From NCBI GenBank assembly GCA_000955795.1, contig JYOB01000009.1, positions 227,726 to 291,725 of the forward strand: a stretch of DNA of 64,000 nucleotides, given 5' to 3'. The notes beneath the pieces were generated by a model. It made no database searches and had not been told where the DNA came from. It saw nothing but the letters and a program-made list of their open reading frames with translations. The DNA comes from Burkholderiaceae bacterium 26 (GTDB lineage: Bacteria > Pseudomonadota > Gammaproteobacteria > Burkholderiales > Burkholderiaceae). The position numbers and the translations under genes were made by a program. Below, piece by piece: positions 9,508 through 18,039 of the stretch; within the stretch, counting starts at the first letter, position 1; every line of letters begins with the position of its first letter.

Positions 9508-10402
9508 GTTTGAACTCAGCCAACTCCGCTGCTTTGTTGCCGTGGCCGAAGAGCTGCACTTTGGGCGCGCAGCGGAACGCCTCCACATGACGCAGCCGCC
9601 GCTGTCACGCCAGGTCCGCCTGCTCGAACACCAGGTCGGCACAGAGCTGCTGGAGCGCAACAGCCGCTCGGTCAAGCTGACCGCTGCGGGGCGCAGTTTC
9701 TTGCCCGATGCGTCGCGCATCCTGCGCTTGGCGGATGAGGCGGCGGCCACGGCGCGGCGTGTGGCCACGGGTGCTGCGGGGCAGTTGGCGATCGGCTTTA
9801 CCGCGTCGGTCGGCTACGGGAAGTTGCCTTCGCTAGTGAGCGCCGTGCGGGCGGCTTCACCCGGCGTGCGATTGACGCTCAAAGAAATGGTGAGCGGCGC
9901 GCAACTCTCTGCGCTGGATGCGCGCGAAATCGACGTCGGCCTGCTGCGCCCGCCAGTGGAGCACGGCGAACTGATTGCCGTGCCGTGCTCGCAGGAAGCA
10001 CTCGTGATCGCCCTGCCGGAAGCGGTGGCCGACACCTGGCCGCAACGCCCCAGCCTGCGCGATTGCGAGGGGCAGCCGCTGCTCATGTATTCGCCATATG
10101 AGGCGCGCTATTTCCACCAAATGGTGAGCAGCCTGTTTGAGCGTGCGGAGGTACTGCCCGACATCGTTGAATACGTCAGCCAGATCCACTCGATGCTGGC
10201 GCTGGTGCGTGCCGGCATTGGCGTAGCGCTCATTCCCGCGGCGGCGGCCATGCTGCACTTCGAGGGCGTCGTCTACCGCCCGGTGCGCACCACGCCCGCC
10301 ACGCCGGTTGAACTCTGGATGGCCTATCGCAAGGACAACGACAACCCGGTGTTCAACCTGCTCAAGACGGTGCTGCACAACTCGCTTGCCGAGGGGCACT
10401 GA
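9506..10402 (+). CDS. LysR-family regulator of the uronate/aldarate operon
   Basis: A 298-residue LysR protein. The N-terminal winged helix (residues 1-60) begins MFELSQLRCFVAVAEELHFGRAAERL and includes TQPPLSRQVRLLE. An effector-binding domain follows, with LLMYSPYEARYFHQM and GIGVALIPAAAAM. I chose the ATG at 9506 because LysR proteins begin at the first helix; the 34 upstream codons lie in the operator. It is divergent from the lactonase gene. The effector is presumably an aldarate or pathway intermediate, inferred from position and from the shared operators. Confidence 0.88.
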   Translation: MFELSQLRCFVAVAEELHFGRAAERLHMTQPPLSRQVRLLEHQVGTELLERNSRSVKLTAAGRSFLPDASRILRLADEAAATARRVATGAAGQLAIGFTASVGYGKLPSLVSAVRAASPGVRLTLKEMVSGAQLSALDAREIDVGLLRPPVEHGELIAVPCSQEALVIALPEAVADTWPQRPSLRDCEGQPLLMYSPYEARYFHQMVSSLFERAEVLPDIVEYVSQIHSMLALVRAGIGVALIPAAAAMLHFEGVVYRPVRTTPATPVELWMAYRKDNDNPVFNLLKTVLHNSLAEGH

Positions 10403-10456
10403 ACTCACGCGGCACTGCACTTGCTGAGCCATGGCGATCCCGACCAGGAGACCGCC

Positions 10457-10822
10457 ATGCCGCAAACACGCCAGAACATTCGACGCTCCGCCATATGGTC
10501 TGCCGCGGTTGCCATCGGTTTGACCGTGGTTGCGCTGCCGCACCCCGCCCACGGCAAGCTGCCACCGCCCACGCCGGCCGAACAAGCCGCCTCTGCAAAG
10601 CAGGCCGAGACGGAACGCGCACAAAAAGCGCAAGAGCAAGCCCAGCTGACCGAAGTGCAGGACCGCTTGGCGGCACGCTTTGGCAAGGGTGGCAACAACG
10701 CCCCGGACGCCGCCACTCCGGCCTCTAATCTGCCCAAGAACGTCGTGGAAGCGCCCGGTACCGCTGGCCCGCATGGCGGCTCGCGGCCCAGTGCGGAATC
10801 CCATTCGGGCAACGCCCGCTAA
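10457..10822 (+). CDS. Small exported protein of unknown function
   Basis: A 121-residue protein with an N-terminal signal peptide (basic start, hydrophobic AIWSAAVAIGLTVVAL, cleavage likely after HPAHG). A conserved-looking KLPPPTPAEQAASAKQAETERAQKAQEQ segment follows, which is probably an alanine/glutamine-rich helix, then a disordered Gly/Pro tail. AGGAG lies 6 bases before the ATG. I do not recognise a functional domain; similar small periplasmic proteins occur in Burkholderiales. It stands alone between the LysR gene and the cysteine-dioxygenase gene. Confidence 0.7.
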   Translation: MPQTRQNIRRSAIWSAAVAIGLTVVALPHPAHGKLPPPTPAEQAASAKQAETERAQKAQEQAQLTEVQDRLAARFGKGGNNAPDAATPASNLPKNVVEAPGTAGPHGGSRPSAESHSGNAR

Positions 10823-10847
10823 GCCACAAGCGGAAACCCAAGCTTCA

Positions 10848-10888
10848 AAGGTGGAAGCCGCCGCGGGCAGCAATACGGCCTCCACCTT
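10848..10888 (+). terminator. Hairpin after the small exported protein gene
   Basis: AAGGTGGAAGCCG (10848-10860) pairs with CGGCCTCCACCTT (10876-10888) with one mismatch and a 15-base loop. No T run follows, so it may be a weak or factor-dependent terminator. The remaining 184 bases up to the next gene show no clear ORF. Confidence 0.5.
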
Positions 10889-11072
10889 GACCATGCATCG
10901 ATCGACCCGTTGATCAGCACCGACATGATCGCGACGTGCTGTGCAGCCGAATCCACGCTCTGCACGACAACTCCGGGCTGCTCCCCGTCAGCCGCACCGC
11001 ACTTGGGGTTTCAGTAGACGCCTCCGCCCAAGTCCAGCAAGATGCGCAAAACCCCACATCAGGAACTTGCCG

Positions 11073-11720
11073 ATGAGCACGCCTGCCCGCGCTGCCGTTT
11101 CCGCTGCGGCATCCGCACAAACCCAGTCCACGGTGCCGCTGCGTGATTTCGTGACCGCTCTGTCGCGCTTGCTGGATCAGCAGCCGACTGAAGCCGAGAT
11201 CCTCGAGCGCGCCGGCGCCCTGCTCGGCGCACTCGTCGCCCGCGACGACTGGCTGCCAGCTGAATACGCGCAGCCGCACCCCGAGCACTTCCAGCAGTTC
11301 CTGCTGCATGCAGATTCGGGCGAGCGCTTTTCCATCGTCAGCTTTGTCTGGGGCCCTGGCCAGCGCACGCCCATTCACGATCACACCACGTGGGGCCTGA
11401 TCGGCATGCTGCGCGGCGCGGAATATTCGCAGCCGTTCAAGCTCGACGCGCAAGGCAAGCCCCAACCCGACGGGCCAGCCATCCGCCTGGAGCCGGGCGC
11501 GGTCGAGCGCGTCTCGCCGCGCATTGGCGACATCCACCGCGTGCACAACGCCTTTGACGATCGCACGTCGATCAGCATCCACGTGTATGGCGGCAACATC
11601 GGCGGCATCCACCGCTCCGTCTATATGGAAGACGGCGAGCGCAAGCCTTTCGTCTCCGGCTATTCGAATACCCATCTGCCCAATCTCTGGGATCGCTCCA
11701 AGGACACGCCCGCATCATGA
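11073..11720 (+). CDS. Cysteine dioxygenase-like cupin thiol dioxygenase
   Basis: A 215-residue protein of the cysteine dioxygenase superfamily. The iron ligands appear as H102 and H104 in PIHDHTTWG, with H155 in GDIHRVHN. The second half is a cupin barrel. The family oxidises cysteine or related thiols such as 3-mercaptopropionate with O2. AGGAA lies 8 bases before the ATG at 11073. The next gene, a multi-domain rhodanese, overlaps its stop codon by 4 bases (ATGA), a sign of translational coupling. That pairing points to handling of thiol sulfur, but the actual thiol substrate cannot be read from sequence. Confidence 0.85.
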   Translation: MSTPARAAVSAAASAQTQSTVPLRDFVTALSRLLDQQPTEAEILERAGALLGALVARDDWLPAEYAQPHPEHFQQFLLHADSGERFSIVSFVWGPGQRTPIHDHTTWGLIGMLRGAEYSQPFKLDAQGKPQPDGPAIRLEPGAVERVSPRIGDIHRVHNAFDDRTSISIHVYGGNIGGIHRSVYMEDGERKPFVSGYSNTHLPNLWDRSKDTPAS

Positions 11721-13357
11721 GCAGCCCTATCGACGCCATTGAATCGCCGGTCGCTGCGCCGCTGGCCGAAACCCACGTCCCGACGCTCGCGTATGCCGAC
11801 GTGCGCGCTGCCCTGCTGGCTCGCAAGGAGATCGCGCTGCTCGACGTCCGCGAGGAAGACCCGTACGCGCAAGCGCACCCGCTGTGGGCAGCCAACCTGC
11901 CGCTCTCGCGGCTGGAGCTGGAAGCGTGGTCGCGCATTCCGCGCCGCGATACATTGATCGTGTTGTATGGCGTGCACGATGGCGTGGACCTCGCCCCGCA
12001 AGCGGCCGCCAAGCTGGCCGAACTCGGCTATACGCGCGTGTACCTGCTCGAAGGCGGCCTCGATGGCTGGCGCGCCGCCGGCGGCGAAGTCTTCCAGGAC
12101 GTGAACGTGCCCAGCAAGGCCTTTGGCGAATACGTGGAGGCGCACCGCCATACGCCTTCGTTCAGCGCGCAGGAGGTCAAGGCGCTGCTCGATGCCAAGC
12201 GCGACGTGGTCATCGTCGATGCCCGCCGCTATGAAGAGTTTCAAACCATGAGCATCCCCACGGCGACGAGCGTGCCGGGAGCCGAGCTGGTGCTACGCAT
12301 CCGCGAGCTGGCGCCGGACCCGAGCACGCAGGTCATCGTCAATTGCGCCGGGCGCACGCGCAGCATCATCGGCACGCAATCGCTCGTGAATGCCGGCATT
12401 CCCAACCCGGTGGCGGCACTGCGCAACGGCACCATCGGCTGGCTGCTGGCTGATCAGATGCTGGACCATGGCGCCAGCCGCCGGCACCCGCTGGACGTGT
12501 CTGCAGATACGCGCGCGCAGGCGCAAGCCGATGCGCGCGCCGTGGCCGAACGCGCCAACGTCCCGCGCATTGCGCTGGCTGACGTCGCCAAACTGGAGGC
12601 GCCGGACCGCACGCTCTACAAGCTCGACGTGCGCACACCCGAGGAATACGCCGCCGGCCACCTGCCCGCCTTTGCCAGCGCGCCCGGCGGGCAGCTTGTG
12701 CAGGAAACCGATCACACAGCAGCCGTGCGCGGCGCCCGCATCGTCCTGGCCGATGACGACGGCGTGCGCGCCGACATGTCCGCCTCGTGGCTCGCACAAA
12801 TGGGCTGGGAGGTCTATGTCGTCGATCCGGTCGACGCCAGCGAGCGCAGCGTCACTGGCACGTGGCAGACGCCCGCTCCACAACCTCCTGCCGTGCGCAC
12901 GGTTGACGCCCACGCCCTGGCCGGCTGGCTGGAAGCGGGCGACACAGCCGTCATAGATGTCACGCGCAGCGCCAACTACGTTGCGCGGCATATTCCGGGC
13001 GCGTGGTTTGCCGTGCGCTCAGACTTGCCCGCAGCGCTCGCGCGCATCCCGACGGCACGCCGCTATGTGCTGACCTGTGGCTCCAGCCAGCTCGCCCGCT
13101 TTGCCGCCGCCGACCTTGCCGAGCTGACGCAAGCCGAGGTGTGGGTGCTCGACGGTGGCACCGCAGCATGGGTGGCGGCCGGGCTGCCCGTTGAAACCGG
13201 CGAGACCCACCTGCCCTCCAATCGCATCGACCGCTACCGCCGCCCATATGAAGGCACGAGCGCCCCGCGCGCGGCGATGCAGGGGTATCTCGATTGGGAG
13301 TTCGGGCTGGTGGAGCAATTGCGGCGGGATGGTACGCACGGGTTTCGGGTGATCTGA
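11717..13357 (+). CDS. Four-domain rhodanese-like sulfurtransferase
   Basis: A 546-residue protein that I read as four rhodanese repeats, at about residues 20-125, 145-250, 280-375 and 390-490. Each repeat has the LDVRxxxEY/IVDARRYEEF/IDVTRSANY type opening. Only the second and fourth have a loop cysteine (C210 in CAGRTRS, C454 in TCGSS). The first and third lack it and look structural. It overlaps the cysteine-dioxygenase-like gene by 4 bases, so the two are coupled. The likely role is transfer of sulfane sulfur released from thiol oxidation. The exact reaction is inference. Confidence 0.85.
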   Translation: MSSPIDAIESPVAAPLAETHVPTLAYADVRAALLARKEIALLDVREEDPYAQAHPLWAANLPLSRLELEAWSRIPRRDTLIVLYGVHDGVDLAPQAAAKLAELGYTRVYLLEGGLDGWRAAGGEVFQDVNVPSKAFGEYVEAHRHTPSFSAQEVKALLDAKRDVVIVDARRYEEFQTMSIPTATSVPGAELVLRIRELAPDPSTQVIVNCAGRTRSIIGTQSLVNAGIPNPVAALRNGTIGWLLADQMLDHGASRRHPLDVSADTRAQAQADARAVAERANVPRIALADVAKLEAPDRTLYKLDVRTPEEYAAGHLPAFASAPGGQLVQETDHTAAVRGARIVLADDDGVRADMSASWLAQMGWEVYVVDPVDASERSVTGTWQTPAPQPPAVRTVDAHALAGWLEAGDTAVIDVTRSANYVARHIPGAWFAVRSDLPAALARIPTARRYVLTCGSSQLARFAAADLAELTQAEVWVLDGGTAAWVAAGLPVETGETHLPSNRIDRYRRPYEGTSAPRAAMQGYLDWEFGLVEQLRRDGTHGFRVI

Positions 13358-13368
13358 CCCGCCTTCGA

Positions 13369-13611
13369 GGTTCGGAACGTGAGGCTTGGCGTTTTGAACT
13401 CGACACTCCGGGTTCCAATACTCCGCGCTTGAGGTTCCGAACTGCACCGTTGGCGTTCGGAACCTGACGGGTAGCGTTCAGAACCTCGATATCTCGTAGT
13501 TCGAACGCCGACATTGAGGTTCTGAACGCCATACCTGAGGTTGAAAACTCGGCACGCCGGGTTCATAACCCCGATCGCGAGGTTCGGAACCCGGCGGTTT
13601 GGGTCTCAAAC
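13369..13611. repeat. Helically phased array of 12 palindromic GTTCNGAAC-type units, period 21-22 bp
   Basis: Starting 12 bases after the rhodanese stop, a degenerate palindrome close to GGTTCGGAAC recurs at 13369, 13390, 13411, 13433, 13454, 13475, 13498, 13518, 13539, 13560, 13581 and 13602. The mean spacing is 21.2 bp, two DNA helical turns. The 10-base core is conserved, with most variation at the centre, while the 11-base spacers differ almost freely. Units are not identical copies, so this is not a recent slippage repeat. It lies between two same-strand genes and ends 118 bases before the EamA gene. A protein array lining one DNA face is the natural inference. Confidence 0.85.
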
Positions 13612-13729
13612 CCCGCATACGCCTCAGCTCACTTGCTTGCTAACACCGCTCACAACGAGCGATAGCAAAACTCGTTTTGCGCATAGGCGCGCCTTGAGTA
13701 GCATCGGGACTTCCTCGCAGAGGTTCCTC

Positions 13730-14617
13730 ATGTCCCCCTTCATCGCCCTGTGCCTGCTCATCACCTACGTGGTGTGGGGCACAACGTATCTCGCCATCCG
13801 CTTTGCGCTGACCGATCTGCCGCCCTTCCTGATGATGGGCTCGCGCTTTCTGGCCGCCGCGTTGCTGCTCGCTCCGCTGGCCATCCTGCGCCAGCGCGGG
13901 AAACCGGAAGATCGGCCGACTGCGCGCCAGGTCCGCAACTGCGCGCTCATCGGTGCGTTCATGCTGGTGGGCGGCATGGGCATGACGGCGGTGGCAGAGC
14001 AGACCATCTCGTCGGGTGCGACCACGGTGATGATCGCATCGATGCCGCTGTTCTCCACGCTGTGGACGTTGCTGGCAGGCGGCCGCCTGCGTGCGTATGA
14101 GATTGGCGCCATTGCGCTGGGCAGCATCGGGATTGCGGTGCTGTTTCGCGGGGCGGAGTTCCAGGCCAGCACGGTCGGCGTGCTGGCACTGACCACCGCC
14201 ATTGCTTCGTGGTCATTCGGCTCGCAGCTCTCAAAACGGATCGACATGCCCAAGGGCATGACGGCATTCGTACTCGAGATGGCGTTTGGCGGCGTGGCGC
14301 TCGTCCTGCTCAGCCTGATCACCGGCGAAGTGTGGCCCAAGCACATCGGCATGCATTCCGCGCTTGCATGGGGCTACCTCGTGGTGTTCGGCTCGGCCAT
14401 CGCATTCACGGCTTACATGGCGCTGGTGGAACGCGTGTCCACCGCCATGGCGACAAGCTATGTGTATGTGAACCCGCCCATCGCCCTGCTGATGGGCGCG
14501 TGGTTGGCCGATGAAGTGGTCGCCCCGCAGACGCTGGGCGCGACGGGCATCATCCTGGCAGCGGTGGTAGTGCTGACGGCCGGGGCTACGCGGGCGGCGC
14601 GGCGGGCGGCGGCTTGA
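13730..14617 (+). CDS. EamA/DMT-family transporter, probable metabolite exporter
   Basis: A 295-residue membrane protein with about 10 hydrophobic segments and two EamA repeats. The opening ITYVVWGTTYLAIRFALTDLPPFLMMGSRFL and the second-repeat start SWSFGSQLSKRI are typical of the RhaT/YedA-like branch. I placed the start at the ATG at 13730 after AGAGG because the upstream in-frame extension runs through the repeat array and has no membrane character. Substrate is unknown; relatives export amino acids or other metabolites. Its promoter would lie in or after the phased repeat array. Confidence 0.85.
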   Translation: MSPFIALCLLITYVVWGTTYLAIRFALTDLPPFLMMGSRFLAAALLLAPLAILRQRGKPEDRPTARQVRNCALIGAFMLVGGMGMTAVAEQTISSGATTVMIASMPLFSTLWTLLAGGRLRAYEIGAIALGSIGIAVLFRGAEFQASTVGVLALTTAIASWSFGSQLSKRIDMPKGMTAFVLEMAFGGVALVLLSLITGEVWPKHIGMHSALAWGYLVVFGSAIAFTAYMALVERVSTAMATSYVYVNPPIALLMGAWLADEVVAPQTLGATGIILAAVVVLTAGATRAARRAAA

Positions 14618-14640
14618 ACGCCCCCAATGGCCACTCAGCA

Positions 14641-14666
14641 AAAAGCCCGCGCATTGACGGGCTTTT
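14641..14666. terminator. Bidirectional terminator between EamA and mqsA genes
   Basis: AAAAGCCCG (14641-14649) pairs with CGGGCTTTT (14658-14666), giving a stem with a T run on either strand. It serves the EamA gene on the plus strand and mqsA, which ends at 14679 on the minus strand. Confidence 0.85.
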
Positions 14667-14678
14667 CTTTTGGCGCGA

Positions 14679-15086
14679 TCAAGCCGTCTTGATTTCAGTC
14701 AGCAGATCGGGGTGGTGATCCAGAAGCTTCAAGAGTTTCACCAGCGCCAGAGACGGTTTCGTCTTACCGGTTTCATAGCGCGAGAACGCATTGACGCCGC
14801 CACCAAAAATCTCGGCGGCCTCACGTTGGTCAAGATTCAGCTTGCGACGCACAGCCGCGATGTATGCGGGGTCAACGTAGGCCGAATTCACCTGACGTTG
14901 AAAGGCGGACACCAGTTCGCCATATCGGTCGCCCTGCCCCCGTTCGAGCACGATTTCATCGCATGCCGGGCAGAAATCTCCCGTCACGGAGGGGATGACA
15001 GTGGTTTCGCCTTTGTAGGCGTACGGCACATCGCGCGTGTCATGAATCAACTCGGCAGCACCACAGCTCGGGCATTTCACGATCAA
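14679..15086 (-). CDS. mqsA: MqsA-type antitoxin with zinc finger and HTH
   Basis: A 135-residue protein. The N-terminal zinc domain has two Cys pairs (C5-x2-C8 and C39-x2-C42), and the C-terminal half is an XRE-like helix-turn-helix with LDQREAAEIFGGGVNAFSRYETGKTKPS. This is the MqsA architecture: the zinc domain neutralises MqsR and the HTH domain represses the operon. The start overlaps the toxin stop by 4 bases, toxin first, which is the unusual gene order of mqsRA. Two matching operator motifs lie before the operon. Confidence 0.93.
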   Translation of the reverse strand: MIVKCPSCGAAELIHDTRDVPYAYKGETTVIPSVTGDFCPACDEIVLERGQGDRYGELVSAFQRQVNSAYVDPAYIAAVRRKLNLDQREAAEIFGGGVNAFSRYETGKTKPSLALVKLLKLLDHHPDLLTEIKTA

Positions 15087-15382
15087 AGCTCCTTGAAGGA
15101 AACGATCAGCACGTCATCAACGACGGTCAGCTTCAGGTAGATGTCTTGGTCACTCGCCTTGGCGTGATAGACGTCTTGCCACACGCGGTGGTCGGCATGC
15201 GTTGTCATGCTCTTGTAAAAGCAGTGCGGCGTAAGCGTCATGACGACTGCGCACATACCCGCCAAATTCGTGATACCGAGTTCGAGCGCACCCTCGTATG
15301 CGCTGCGTGTCGCGCGCACGCTGCCGGATCGGATCAGTTCGCGAACGAGCGACAGTTTGGCATGTGGCGTACGTTTTTCCAT
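15083..15382 (-). CDS. mqsR: MqsR-type mRNA interferase toxin
   Basis: A 99-residue RelE-fold endoribonuclease of the MqsR family, recognisable from MEKRTPHAKLSLVRELI, GMCAVVMTL, FYKSMTTHADHRVWQDVYH and the C-terminal VVDDVLIVSFKEL. In E. coli, MqsR cleaves mRNA at GC-containing sites. I chose the ATG at 15382, which matches the 98-residue E. coli protein; an in-frame TTG 9 bases upstream is less likely. It overlaps mqsA by 4 bases. Confidence 0.94.
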   Translation of the reverse strand: MEKRTPHAKLSLVRELIRSGSVRATRSAYEGALELGITNLAGMCAVVMTLTPHCFYKSMTTHADHRVWQDVYHAKASDQDIYLKLTVVDDVLIVSFKEL

Positions 15383-15394
15383 GCATGCCAAATT

Positions 15395-15423
15395 AACCTA
15401 GTTGGTTATTATACCAAATAGGT
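15395..15423. promoter_or_regulatory. Twin MqsA-type operators before mqsR
   Basis: Two copies of ACCTANTTGGT face opposite ways: AACCTAGTTGGTT at 15395-15407, and ACCAAATAGGT at 15413-15423, which reads ACCTATTTGGT on the other strand. Each is itself palindromic in ACC/GGT. They lie 13-41 bases before the mqsR start, matching autoregulation by MqsA. The E. coli MqsA site is also an AACCT/AGGTT palindrome. Confidence 0.75.
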
Positions 15424-15457
15424 CAATTCTGAAAGCTCGGCTTTCTGCGGGAGGAAA

Positions 15458-17470
15458 TTACCCCGCCAACGACGACGGCAACGACGCGCTCGGCATTGCG
15501 TCTTCTTCGGCACACACAGCGGTGCCGCTGTCCGCAGTGTTGTCCAGCCGGTTGAGCCACGCCATCAATGCGTCGGCTTGCTGCGGGCGCGAGAACAGAT
15601 AGCCCTGCCCCAGATCGCATCCGGCGTTGCGCAGCAACGCGAGCTGCTCGGGATCTTCCACGCCTTCGGCCACTACTTGCATGCGCAGGCTATGCGCCAT
15701 GGCGATCACCGCGCCGGCAATGGCCTCGCCGTCGCCGGGCATGCGTTGCACGAAGCTGCGGTCGATCTTGAGCTTCTGGATCGGGAAACGCTGCAGATAC
15801 GCCAGCGACGAATACCCGGTGCCGAAATCGTCAATCGACAGGCTGATGCCGGCCGCGTGCAGAGATTCGAGCAGCGCGATGTTGGCCTCGATGTCTTCCA
15901 TCAGCACGCTCTCCGTAATTTCGAGTTCGAGCTGATTCGGCGGCATGCCGGTTTCGCGCAGCACGGCCATGACGTTTTCCACGAGGGCCGGGTCACGCGT
16001 CTGCCGCGCCGACAGGTTGACGGCCACCCGCAGCGTGACGCCGTCTTCGTGCATCCAGCGCACAGCCTGTTGGCATGCGGTGCGCAGCACCCATAGGCCG
16101 AGCGGCACGATCAGGCCGGTTTCTTCCGCCACCGCGATGAACTCGCCGGGGCCGATCAGGCCGATCTCTGGATGGCGCCAGCGCACCAGCGCCTCCACGC
16201 CGTAGACGTTTGCTTTGCAGATCACCGCATCGTGTGCATCTTCTGTGCACAGGCGCACCTGCGGCTGGTAGGCCAGCAACAGCTCTTCGCGATCGAGCGC
16301 GCGGCGCAGATCGGCTTCCACACGCAGGCGGCGGCGCGCCTGCTGGTCCATCTCCGACGTGAAGCTCGCAGCTGCGTTCTTGCCGTGGTTTTTGGCGTGG
16401 TACATCGCCGTGTCTGCGTTGCGTGTGAGCACCTGCACGTCGCGCGCGTCATGCGGATACAGGCTCACGCCCACGCTCGCCGTCACGTATATCTGATGCA
16501 GGTCGAGCGCAAACGGCGCCGCCAGCGCGGCAAGAATGCGTTTGGCCAAGCCATCGGCCAACGTTGCCGCTTCCGTGTCGGCAATCTGCGCACGGCCAGA
16601 CAGCTCTGCGATCACCGCGAACTCATCTCCGCCGATGCGGCACAGCACGGCACGCAAGTTGGCCTGGTCGACCACGTCATTCAGCCGCCGCGCAACCTGG
16701 CGCAGCAGGCGGTCGCCGTTGTTGTGGCCCAACGTGTCGTTGACCACCTTGAAGTTGTCCAGATCCAGCAGGAGCAGCCCCACTGCACCCGCTTGGCCTG
16801 CGCGCTTGAGCGACACCTGCAGGCGTTCGTTGAAGGCATGCCGGTTCGGCAGTTCCGTGACCGAATCGATGTGGGCGAGGTAATCCAGATGCGCCTCTGC
16901 CTGCAGCACCGCGCGGCGCATGCGGGCGATCACGAGATACGCCAGACCCATCGCGCCGATGCCCACCGACACCGTGAGGACGGCATAGCCGAGCAGTTGC
17001 ATGTACAGCTCGGTCAGGCTCGAGCGCACCACCACATAGCCGACCACGCGACGCTCCGACTCCACCGGCTCCACCACCTCCAGCGTGGTCAGCGTGGACA
17101 CATCCGAGTCCCGCAGCATGGCGGCATCGGGCGCGCGCACCGGCGCGGCATCGTGGTGCTGATACAGCGCCAACGGCTTGCGCAATGCACTGAAAATACC
17201 TGCCGCACGCAGCGACGGCGATGCCTCCAGCGCGGCCAGGGTTTCTTCTGCGGCACGACGGTCATTGAAGAGCAGCGCGGCCACGCTGTTGGCGCCAACG
17301 ATGCGCGCCTGCACATGCACGTCGCGCACCAGCGCCGCATGCAGCGCGATGAACTGGAACACGATGAGCAGGAACCCCGCGATGGTCAGCGCCGCGCCAG
17401 CACCGGCCATGTTGGCCCGCACCATGGAGTGCCCCAGGCGGGGCCGAGGGGTCGGAATGGACAGACTCAT
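15458..17470 (-). CDS. Membrane GGDEF-EAL protein, YfiN-like, cyclic-di-GMP enzyme
   Basis: A 670-residue protein with membrane segments at about 24-45 and 158-182 enclosing a periplasmic sensor segment (CHASE8-like in position and length), a short linker, a GGDEF domain with intact GGDEF at 280-284, and an EAL domain with EAL at 426-428 plus ESVLMED and DDFGTGYSSLAYL. Both catalytic domains keep their signature residues, so synthesis and hydrolysis of cyclic-di-GMP are both possible. Its start overlaps the YfiR-like stop by 4 bases. In Pseudomonas, periplasmic YfiR represses the cyclase YfiN. The EAL fusion differs from YfiN, which has GGDEF only. Confidence 0.9.
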   Translation of the reverse strand: MSLSIPTPRPRLGHSMVRANMAGAGAALTIAGFLLIVFQFIALHAALVRDVHVQARIVGANSVAALLFNDRRAAEETLAALEASPSLRAAGIFSALRKPLALYQHHDAAPVRAPDAAMLRDSDVSTLTTLEVVEPVESERRVVGYVVVRSSLTELYMQLLGYAVLTVSVGIGAMGLAYLVIARMRRAVLQAEAHLDYLAHIDSVTELPNRHAFNERLQVSLKRAGQAGAVGLLLLDLDNFKVVNDTLGHNNGDRLLRQVARRLNDVVDQANLRAVLCRIGGDEFAVIAELSGRAQIADTEAATLADGLAKRILAALAAPFALDLHQIYVTASVGVSLYPHDARDVQVLTRNADTAMYHAKNHGKNAAASFTSEMDQQARRRLRVEADLRRALDREELLLAYQPQVRLCTEDAHDAVICKANVYGVEALVRWRHPEIGLIGPGEFIAVAEETGLIVPLGLWVLRTACQQAVRWMHEDGVTLRVAVNLSARQTRDPALVENVMAVLRETGMPPNQLELEITESVLMEDIEANIALLESLHAAGISLSIDDFGTGYSSLAYLQRFPIQKLKIDRSFVQRMPGDGEAIAGAVIAMAHSLRMQVVAEGVEDPEQLALLRNAGCDLGQGYLFSRPQQADALMAWLNRLDNTADSGTAVCAEEDAMPSASLPSSLAG

Positions 17471-18039
17471 TGCACGGTCCTAGCCAGGCGCAGCAGTTGC
17501 GAGCTGAGCTGCAGATGGGCCTGCCGCGCGGCCACTGCATCGATGTCGAAAACCACGCGATCGTCATGCAGCGTCAACGCGATCATCGGCTCGGGGTTGC
17601 CGGCCACGCGCTCGTTCTTCGGGCTGTCGGACACCGTCAGCACCGGCGTGCCCGGGTCGAGGCGCACGCCGTTCTGGGCACGCGTGTCAAACACCAGGAC
17701 ATGGCAGCCGGCAACGGTGCCGTCGTTGATCTTTCGGATTTCCAGGCGGTGTCCGCGCACGGGTTTTCCTGTCAGTTTTTCCAAGGCCGCTTGCAACGGA
17801 TGCTGTGCTGTCACGCACACCACCATTGGCGCGTCGGCCTGCATGACATCGGCCGGCCAGTTGGTGAACAGCGCAAAGTTATAGATGAACGCCGCCTTGA
17901 CCTGCACCTCGCTGGCCTGCATTTGCGCGTGCGTAGTACCCATCCATGCTGCACCCGCCAGCACAGCGCCCAGCACCGCGTATAACCTGCGCGGTCGCCG
18001 CCATTGGGCACGTCGGACGATGCCGTGCGGGGCTCTCAT
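17467..18039 (-). CDS. YfiR-family (DUF4154) periplasmic regulator
   Basis: A 190-residue protein. A signal peptide (hydrophobic RLYAVLGAVLAGAAWMGTTHA) is followed by the YfiR motif QVKAAFIYNFALFTNWP, and later by GCHVLVFD and PVLTVSDSP. Two cysteines remain in the mature part. YfiR-type proteins inhibit the partner diguanylate cyclase from the periplasm and are released by redox or envelope stress. The ATG at 18039 overlaps the TonB receptor stop as ATGA, and the GGDEF-EAL start overlaps its own stop. Longer upstream reading frames lie inside the receptor gene and were discarded. Confidence 0.9.
   Translation of the reverse strand: MRAPHGIVRRAQWRRPRRLYAVLGAVLAGAAWMGTTHAQMQASEVQVKAAFIYNFALFTNWPADVMQADAPMVVCVTAQHPLQAALEKLTGKPVRGHRLEIRKINDGTVAGCHVLVFDTRAQNGVRLDPGTPVLTVSDSPKNERVAGNPEPMIALTLHDDRVVFDIDAVAARQAHLQLSSQLLRLARTVQ

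Noticed and set aside
13234..13566. Heptad-repeat protein on the minus strand through the phased array
   Set aside because: A 21-bp period gives 7-residue repeats, but 20-, 22- and 23-bp steps shift the frame, and no start or ribosome site supports it.
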